27,905 nucleotides of DNA from Hydrogenovibrio sp049975065 (GTDB lineage: Bacteria; Pseudomonadota; Gammaproteobacteria; Thiomicrospirales; Thiomicrospiraceae). Shown in pieces: positions 22,024 to 27,905 of the stretch. Within the stretch, counting starts at the first letter, position 1. Each line of letters starts with the position of its first letter. Location: assembly GCA_049975065.1 (NCBI GenBank), contig JBNGDN010000017.1. One strand, written 5' to 3'. The notes below the pieces were generated by a model. It was not told the DNA's origin. It did not search any database and saw only the letters and a program-made list of their open reading frames with translations. Made by a program: the position numbers and the translations under genes.

Positions 22024-24108
22024 ATGGCTAAGTATGTAAAGACTTTCCAATATGGAAAGCATGAAGTGCGTTTGGAAACCGGTGAAATCGCGCGTCAAGC
22101 GGACGGTGCCGTGATGGTCGCCATGGGCGATACCCAAGTGTTGGTGACCGCCGTGGCGGCAAAAAGTGCCAACCCCGGTCAGGACTTTTTTCCCTTGACG
22201 GTGCAGTATCAGGAAAAAGCCTATGCCGCCGGACGCATTCCAGGCGGTTTTTTAAAGCGTGAAGGTCGCCCTTCGGAAAAGGAAACCCTAACCTCCCGCC
22301 TGATTGATCGCCCCATTCGTCCACTGTTTCCGAAAGGCTTTATGAATGAAGTGCAAATTATTGCCACAGTGGTGTCTCTGGATCCAGAAGTCGGCACAGA
22401 AGTGCCGGCGATGTTAGGCACCTCCGCGGCGTTGGCGATTTCCGGCATCCCGTTTGACGGCCCCATTGGCGCGGCGGTTGTCGGATACAAAGACGATGAA
22501 TATCTACTGAATCCATCCACTGAAGCCTTATTGGATTCCGATTTGGAACTGAGCGTTGCGGGCACATCGGAAGCGGTGTTAATGGTCGAGTCCGAAGCCG
22601 CCGAGCTGTCTGAAGAAATCATGCTGGGCGCGGTGATGTTCGGTCACGAGCAGATGCAGGTGGCCATCACCGCCATTGAAGAAATGAAAGCCGATGTGGG
22701 CAAACCCCAGTGGGACTGGCAAGCCATCACCGAAAATACCGAGTTGAAAGACAAGGTGTACGGCCTAATTTGCGCTGACATTGAAGCCGCATACACCATT
22801 GCCGATAAGATGGCGCGTTATGCCGCGATTGATGCCGCCAAGCACAAGGCGTTGCAAACGCTCGAAGCCACGGATGAAAACACCGACGGCTATGCGAGCG
22901 GCGATATTGAAAAAATGGTGGGCAAATTGCAAAAAGAGATTGTCCGTGGTCGCATTATTGCCGGTGAGCCGCGCATTGATGGGCGTGACACTCAAACCAT
23001 TCGTCAAATCGACTGCCAAGTCGGTGTTCTGCCAAAAGTGCACGGTTCGGCTCTGTTTACTCGCGGTGAAACCCAGGCCTTGGTGGTCACTACTCTGGGC
23101 ACGGAAAAAGACGCCAAAATCGTGGACGAGCTGACCGGCTCCTTCACTGACCGCTTCATGTTGCATTATAACTTTCCCCCTTATTCCGTAGGCGAGTGCG
23201 GTCGTGTCGGATCGCCGGGGCGTCGTGAAATCGGTCACGGTATGCTGGCACGTCGAGGTGTGGCCGCCTTGTTGCCCACCGCTGAAGAATTCCCTTACAC
23301 CATTCGCGTGGTGTCGGAAATTACCGAATCCAATGGCTCTTCTTCAATGGCCACGGTTTGCGGTACCTCCATGTCCTTGATGCATGCCGGTGTACCGATT
23401 GCCGCACCGATTGCGGGTATCGCCATGGGGTTGGTAAAAGAGGAATCCGGTTTTGCAGTCTTGTCCGACATTCTGGGCGACGAAGATCACCTCGGAGACA
23501 TGGACTTTAAAGTGGCCGGAACCGATCAAGGCGTGACCGCCTTGCAGATGGACATCAAAATCACCGGCATTACCCGTGAAATCATGGAGATCGCTTTGCG
23601 TCAGGCCAAAGAGGGGCGACTGCACATTCTTCAAGAAATGGCACAGGCCATTACGGCGTCGAATACCGATGTGGCCAATACCGCACCGCGCTTTTTCAAC
23701 ATTAAAGTTAAGCCGGAAAAAGTGCGTGAAATCATCGGTAAAGGCGGTTCGGTCATTCGCTCCATTACCGAAGAAACGGGCGTGACCATCGAAATTGACG
23801 ACGACGGCAATGTGAAAATTGCCGCGGTGGATGATGCGAGTGCCGAGGCCGCCAAGGCACGCATTGCGCAAATCACGGCCGAGCCGGAAATCGGCAAGCT
23901 TTATGACGCCAAAGTGGTGAAAATCGTCGATTTTGGTGCGTTTGTTTCCTATATGCCGGGCCGAGAAGGCTTGGTGCACGTGTCGCAAATTGCGGACGAG
24001 CGAGTGGAAGACGTCAATCAGTACCTCAAGGAAGGGCAGGAACTCCAAGTGCGCTTGATTGACATCGACAAACAGGGGCGCGTCAAACTGTCCATTAAGG
24101 AAGTGTAA
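22024..24108 (+). CDS. pnp: Polyribonucleotide nucleotidyltransferase (PNPase)
   Basis: PNPase degrades RNA 3'-to-5' by phosphorolysis and can add 3' tails; in many bacteria it is part of the degradosome. The product is 694 residues (E. coli 711). In order: first RNase PH domain (PGQDFFPLTVQYQEKAYAAGRIPGG, then REGRPSEKETL and LIDRPIRPLFP), an all-helical linker, the second, catalytic RNase PH domain (LHYNFPPYSVGE, SDILGDEDHLGDMDFKVAG), then KH (IIGKGGSVIRSITEETG) and S1 (VKIVDFGAFVSYMPGREGLVHVSQIADERV) domains. It ends just after S1 (KLSIKEV), without the Ala/Pro-rich tail of the E. coli protein. The ATG at 22024 with AAGGA nine bases upstream gives MAKYVKTFQYG; in-frame upstream starts at 21988 and 22003 add residues without similarity. 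Confidence 0.97.
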   Translation: MAKYVKTFQYGKHEVRLETGEIARQADGAVMVAMGDTQVLVTAVAAKSANPGQDFFPLTVQYQEKAYAAGRIPGGFLKREGRPSEKETLTSRLIDRPIRPLFPKGFMNEVQIIATVVSLDPEVGTEVPAMLGTSAALAISGIPFDGPIGAAVVGYKDDEYLLNPSTEALLDSDLELSVAGTSEAVLMVESEAAELSEEIMLGAVMFGHEQMQVAITAIEEMKADVGKPQWDWQAITENTELKDKVYGLICADIEAAYTIADKMARYAAIDAAKHKALQTLEATDENTDGYASGDIEKMVGKLQKEIVRGRIIAGEPRIDGRDTQTIRQIDCQVGVLPKVHGSALFTRGETQALVVTTLGTEKDAKIVDELTGSFTDRFMLHYNFPPYSVGECGRVGSPGRREIGHGMLARRGVAALLPTAEEFPYTIRVVSEITESNGSSSMATVCGTSMSLMHAGVPIAAPIAGIAMGLVKEESGFAVLSDILGDEDHLGDMDFKVAGTDQGVTALQMDIKITGITREIMEIALRQAKEGRLHILQEMAQAITASNTDVANTAPRFFNIKVKPEKVREIIGKGGSVIRSITEETGVTIEIDDDGNVKIAAVDDASAEAAKARIAQITAEPEIGKLYDAKVVKIVDFGAFVSYMPGREGLVHVSQIADERVEDVNQYLKEGQELQVRLIDIDKQGRVKLSIKEV

Positions 24109-24125
24109 CCGTCTTTATTTGTATG

Positions 24126-24152
24126 AAAAGGCCGCATTTGACGGCCTTTTTT
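24126..24152 (+). terminator. Intrinsic terminator after pnp
   Basis: Stem GGCCG (24130-24134) / CGGCC (24142-24146) with a seven-base loop, four A before and six T after. Confidence 0.92.
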
Positions 24153-24207
24153 ATTGAATTAAATCAGATGCTTAACGGTGTCTGTCAAAAACGATTAAGA
24201 AGAGACT

Positions 24208-27120
24208 ATGCCAAAACATCATCCCGCGTTTGAATTCATTACCGAACATTTTATTGACTCTCTAAACCTTACCGTCCAGCATTTCAAGCACAAGGTAACG
24301 GGCGCCGAACATTACCATTTGGCCGCGGATGATCCGCAGAACGTTTTTATCGTGGCCTTGCGAACCGTGCCGATGGATTCCACCGGTGTGGCGCATATTT
24401 TGGAACACACTGTTTTGTGCGGCAGTGAAAAGTATCCGGTGCGCGACCCTTTCTTTATGATGATTCGCCGCTCCTTAAACACCTTTATGAATGCCTTTAC
24501 CTCCAGTGATTGGACGGCCTACCCGTTTGCAACGGAAAATCGAAAGGACTTTCAGAATTTATTGGAAGTCTATCTGGACGCGGTGTTTTTCCCCAATATT
24601 GATCCTTTAGATTTTGCCCAAGAAGGTCACCGTCTGGAGTTTTCGAAGATGGACGACCCGACCTCCGAACTGACCTATAAAGGGGTGGTGTTCAATGAAA
24701 TGAAAGGAGCGATGAGTTCGCCGGTATCGACACTGTGGCAAACGTTTTCGGCCGAAATCTATCCGACCTCGACGTACCACTACAACAGTGGTGGCGATCC
24801 AAAAGACATTCCAGAGTTGAGCTACGAGCAATTGGTGGCATTTCATCGCTACCATTATCATCCATCGAATTCGGTGTTTATGACCTACGGGGATATTTCC
24901 GCTGCCGAACACCAAACCCAGTTTGAGCAGCTTGCGCTGCAGCGTTTTGAAGATCGCGTCGAACCGATTATGGTCGGCCAAGAAAGCCGCTACACGCACC
25001 CCAAAACCTGCGAAAGCCGCTATGCCCTGAATGAAGAAGAACTGTCTAAAAAGACCCACATAGTGATGGGCTGGTTGCTGGGTGAAAACCGTGATCCAAT
25101 GGACGTTTTAAAGGGGCATTTGCTCACCGCTGTTTTATTGGACAACAGTGCCTCGCCTTTGCGTCAGGCATTGGAAGAATCGCCTTTGGCGACCGCGCCT
25201 TCCCCTTTGTGCGGTCTGGAAGACAGCAACAAAGAAATGGTGTTTGCCGTTGGGGTGCAAGGTTCTGAGCCGGAGCATGCTGATGCCGTTGAGACGTTGA
25301 TTTTGGAGACGCTGCAACAGGTTGTCAGAGACGGCATTGACCCAGAACAGGTGGAGGCCATGTTGCACCAGCTGGAATTATCGCAACGTGAAATCGGAGG
25401 TGACACCTACCCATACGGGCTGCAGTTGATTCTGCAATCACTGGCGGGTGCCATGCACGAAGGCGATCCGATTGCACTGCTGGATACGGATGCCGCTTTA
25501 GAGCGTTTGCGCGTGGAAGCCGCCGACGCCCAGTTTATTCCCAACCTGATTCAAAGCTGGATTTTGGATAATCCGCATCGTGTGCGCTTGACGCTGAAAC
25601 CGGACGACCAGTTGTCTTCTGAGCAGGATGCCAGCGAAAAAGCCAAATTAAAGCAAATTCAGGACGCCCTGAGCAATGCGGAAAAACAGGCGATTGTTGC
25701 ACGCTCGCTGGCCTTGAAGGCGCGACAAGAGCAACAAGATGATGCCAGTATCCTGCCGGAAGTCACTAAGGCGGATGTCCCGGCGGAGATTAAAGAAATT
25801 CAACCGGAAAACGTATCGCAAGTCCCCAAGGTTACGACCTATCAAGCCGGTACCAACGGCTTGAGCTACCTTCAGTTGATTCTCGACCTGCCCGATCTAA
25901 CAACGGATGAACAGGTCGTTTTGCCTTTGTTTAACGCCTGTTTGACTGAACTGGGTTCGGCCGGGCGCGATTATTTGCAGACGCAATCGCTGCAAGCCGC
26001 TGTGACCGGCGGACTCTCGGCCAAATCGGCGGTACGTTCGCATTTAGAGGATGGCGACTCGTTTTACAGTCACTTTATTCTGTCCGGAAAAGCCCTGAAT
26101 CGAAATCAACCAGGCCTGGCGGATTTAATGCTGGAGACCTTAACAAAAGTGCGTTTTGACGAATTTGATCGCATTCGTGACCTGATCGGTCAAATCCGCT
26201 CCTCCATGGATCATGGCATTACCGGCAACGGTCATGGTCTGGCGATGTCCGCCGCCAATCAAAATGCGTCTCCAGTGGCTAACTGGCATTTCAATCGCTC
26301 CGGTTTTGCCGGGATTCAGGCCATTAAATCCCTCTACAATCAACTGGATAGCGAGGGTGAGCTGGCACGCATTAGCCGCTTGTTTATGGGGATTCAGGCG
26401 AAATTGCTGCAGGCAAACAAACAAACACTAGTGATTTCGGATGAAAGTGGTTTGCAAACGGTTGAGGAAAATTTATCGTCCTGGCAGCCATTTGTTTCGG
26501 ATGTCACATCGGAGCCGGGTTTGCAACTGACCGCTTCGCACACGCCGATTCACCAGGCCTGGCTCACCAGCACTCAGGTGAATTTCTGTGCCAAGTCGTA
26601 TCCGGCGGTGTCGGCTGGACACCCGGATGCCCCCAAACTCTCCATTCTAGGGGCTTGCCTGCGTAACGGCTTTCTGCACTCGGAAATCCGAGAAAAAGGC
26701 GGGGCTTACGGCGGTGGCGCCAGCTATAATGCCGAAGCGGGTACCTTTGTGTTCTTCTCATACCGTGATCCACGCCTGTTGGAAACCTATGCCGACTTTG
26801 ATCGAGCGCTGGATTGGGTGATGAGCGAACAGGCCACTCAGGCGAAAGTGGACGAAGCGATATTAAACGTCATCAGCGCGCTGGATAAGCCCGGTTCACC
26901 GGCAGGGGAAGCGCGAAAAGCGTTTTACCAGCAACTTTACGGGCGCACACACGATCTGCGTAAGGCTTACCGAGAAGGTGTCTTGTCCACCACCCTAGCG
27001 GATGTGCGAGACGTGGCACAACGCTATTTGCAAAATGACCAGGCCTCAAGCGCGGTGCTGACGCACAGCGGTCTGAAAGACACCCTAAAAGATACCGGAT
27101 TTGAACTCATTACACTTTAA
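24208..27120 (+). CDS. M16C-family zinc metallopeptidase, PreP-like (insulinase superfamily)
   Basis: A 970-residue protein of presequence-protease (PreP/Cym1) type, which degrades unfolded peptides inside a closed chamber made from two halves. The inverted zinc-binding motif HILEH is at 63-67 (H63 and H67 as ligands, E66 catalytic), and E164 in VVFNEMKGAMS is the distal ligand at normal spacing. The M16C-associated domain occupies roughly 480-750, and the C-terminal half carries EKGGAYGGGASY (about 830-841), with the Tyr typical of the substrate-binding site. There is no signal peptide, so a cytoplasmic location is likely. Length and domains are complete. The start has a purine-rich AAGAAGAG upstream. 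The SIMPL gene follows after 13 bases and may be co-transcribed. Two CCAGGCCTGG palindromes lie in its 3' half. Confidence 0.93.
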   Translation: MPKHHPAFEFITEHFIDSLNLTVQHFKHKVTGAEHYHLAADDPQNVFIVALRTVPMDSTGVAHILEHTVLCGSEKYPVRDPFFMMIRRSLNTFMNAFTSSDWTAYPFATENRKDFQNLLEVYLDAVFFPNIDPLDFAQEGHRLEFSKMDDPTSELTYKGVVFNEMKGAMSSPVSTLWQTFSAEIYPTSTYHYNSGGDPKDIPELSYEQLVAFHRYHYHPSNSVFMTYGDISAAEHQTQFEQLALQRFEDRVEPIMVGQESRYTHPKTCESRYALNEEELSKKTHIVMGWLLGENRDPMDVLKGHLLTAVLLDNSASPLRQALEESPLATAPSPLCGLEDSNKEMVFAVGVQGSEPEHADAVETLILETLQQVVRDGIDPEQVEAMLHQLELSQREIGGDTYPYGLQLILQSLAGAMHEGDPIALLDTDAALERLRVEAADAQFIPNLIQSWILDNPHRVRLTLKPDDQLSSEQDASEKAKLKQIQDALSNAEKQAIVARSLALKARQEQQDDASILPEVTKADVPAEIKEIQPENVSQVPKVTTYQAGTNGLSYLQLILDLPDLTTDEQVVLPLFNACLTELGSAGRDYLQTQSLQAAVTGGLSAKSAVRSHLEDGDSFYSHFILSGKALNRNQPGLADLMLETLTKVRFDEFDRIRDLIGQIRSSMDHGITGNGHGLAMSAANQNASPVANWHFNRSGFAGIQAIKSLYNQLDSEGELARISRLFMGIQAKLLQANKQTLVISDESGLQTVEENLSSWQPFVSDVTSEPGLQLTASHTPIHQAWLTSTQVNFCAKSYPAVSAGHPDAPKLSILGACLRNGFLHSEIREKGGAYGGGASYNAEAGTFVFFSYRDPRLLETYADFDRALDWVMSEQATQAKVDEAILNVISALDKPGSPAGEARKAFYQQLYGRTHDLRKAYREGVLSTTLADVRDVAQRYLQNDQASSAVLTHSGLKDTLKDTGFELITL

Positions 27121-27133
27121 GGAGACGACCATT

Positions 27134-27865
27134 ATGGCAACAGCATCTGTGAGCCCCCTTCATCGTAGCGGCGCGATTGTGTTGGGTTTTTTTATTTTTT
27201 TAGGGTTGAGTACGCTGGGCTGGGTGCTGGGCAAGTCGGCCATTGATGTCAAGCAACTGGATCGCATGGTGGTGGTTAAAGGCTTGGCGGAACAGGAGTA
27301 TCCGGCGGACATTGTCATCTGGCCGATTACCTTCAGCGTGGCGGAAAACTCGGTTCAGGCGCTTTACAAAGCCATTGAACAGAATTCGGACGCCATTGAG
27401 CAGTTTTTGCTGAAAAACGGGGTGGCGAAAACGGAAATCAGCTTTTCCACGCCGAATATCACTGACAAATCCGCGCAGAATTACGGCAGCGGCCCGGCTC
27501 CGGAATTTCGTTTTACCGCCATGCAAACGGTGACAGTCTATTCCAAAAACGTTGATCAAGTGCGTCAGATCATGGGTGAAATGTCGCAACTAGGCAAGCA
27601 GGGGATTGTGCTGACCGGGGGCTATGACAGTCAGCCGGAATACATCTTCACCCGTTTGAATGAAGTCAAACCGAAAATGATTGAAGAAGCCACTAAAAAA
27701 GCCCGTCAAGTAGCGGAGAAATTTGCCGCCGATTCCGACAGTACACTGGGTAAAATCAAACGCGCCTCCCAAGGTCAATTCAGTATTCAGGCGCGGGATC
27801 GAAACAACCCGCAAATCAAAAAAGTCCGTGTGGTGACGACGGTGGAATATTATTTATCCGACTGA
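27134..27865 (+). CDS. SIMPL-domain (DUF541) membrane-anchored periplasmic protein
   Basis: A 243-residue protein with one N-terminal hydrophobic helix (about 13-34) that could act as a signal anchor, followed by a SIMPL/DUF541 domain from about residue 45: VVVKGLAEQEYPADIVIWPITF, then an alternating alpha/beta region ending TVEYYLSD. Proteins of this family are generally periplasmic or envelope-associated and their biochemical role is poorly defined. The ATG at 27134 is chosen because AAGGAG (27119-27124), overlapping the stop of the peptidase gene, lies nine bases upstream; a longer frame from 27101 would start inside the peptidase gene. No terminator is visible in the 40 bases left before the window ends. 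Confidence 0.88.
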   Translation: MATASVSPLHRSGAIVLGFFIFLGLSTLGWVLGKSAIDVKQLDRMVVVKGLAEQEYPADIVIWPITFSVAENSVQALYKAIEQNSDAIEQFLLKNGVAKTEISFSTPNITDKSAQNYGSGPAPEFRFTAMQTVTVYSKNVDQVRQIMGEMSQLGKQGIVLTGGYDSQPEYIFTRLNEVKPKMIEEATKKARQVAEKFAADSDSTLGKIKRASQGQFSIQARDRNNPQIKKVRVVTTVEYYLSD

Positions 27866-27905
27866 ACAGCGCTCGCTGAACACTGACATTAGGATCGAAA
27901 CAAAA

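Overview
The window is a stretch of core chromosome from a gammaproteobacterium. The protein sequences are closest, from memory, to sulfur-oxidising Thiomicrospira/Hydrogenovibrio/Thiomicrorhabdus-type bacteria (Piscirickettsiaceae); that placement is inference, made without a database search. The gene order clpA / infA-aat, rimP-nusA-infB-rbfA-truB and rpsO-pnp is classic gammaproteobacterial synteny. I see no insertion sequence, prophage, CRISPR array, tRNA or rRNA.

Layout. 1-1877: 3' part of clpA, cut by the window edge, ending at a terminator shared with the convergent infA. 1975-3006 (minus): infA and aat. aat is interrupted by a run of exactly 100 N, which is an assembly gap rather than a biological break. 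3179-6667: dnaE. 6812-11035: acetate module of acs, then a small membrane protein translationally coupled to an SSS-family symporter. 11191-13706: a cyclic-nucleotide/CBS/DUF294 nucleotidyltransferase protein and a DEDDh exonuclease, a pair commonly found beside actP-type symporters. 13720-20649: the transcription/translation operon rimP-nusA-infB-rbfA-truB, with a promoter, a structured leader and an intrinsic terminator ahead of rimP, and a rhodanese-like/methyltransferase fusion at its end. 20810-21301: a stand-alone cyclic-nucleotide-binding protein. 21322-24108: rpsO and pnp, each with its own promoter and a structured leader. 24208-27865: a PreP-like M16C metallopeptidase and a SIMPL-domain membrane-anchored protein.

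How the genes work together. Most of the window serves genome replication (dnaE), translation initiation and ribosome maturation (infA, infB, rimP, rbfA, rpsO), transcription control (nusA), tRNA modification (truB), RNA decay (pnp) and protein quality control (clpA, aat: Aat adds N-degron Leu/Phe residues for the ClpS-ClpA-ClpP pathway, so its proximity to clpA makes functional sense). The acs/symporter/DUF294/exonuclease block imports and activates acetate or a similar short-chain acid, probably under nucleotide-responsive control.

There is no obvious new defence or mobile system. The less ordinary signals are regulatory: an intrinsic terminator through which the rimP-nusA-infB operon must be read; a long RNase III-type stem in the pnp leader; a short Leu/Phe-rich leader ORF whose stop overlaps the aat start; a cluster of TTCGA boxes before the symporter operon; and six exact copies of the palindrome CCAGGCCTGG.
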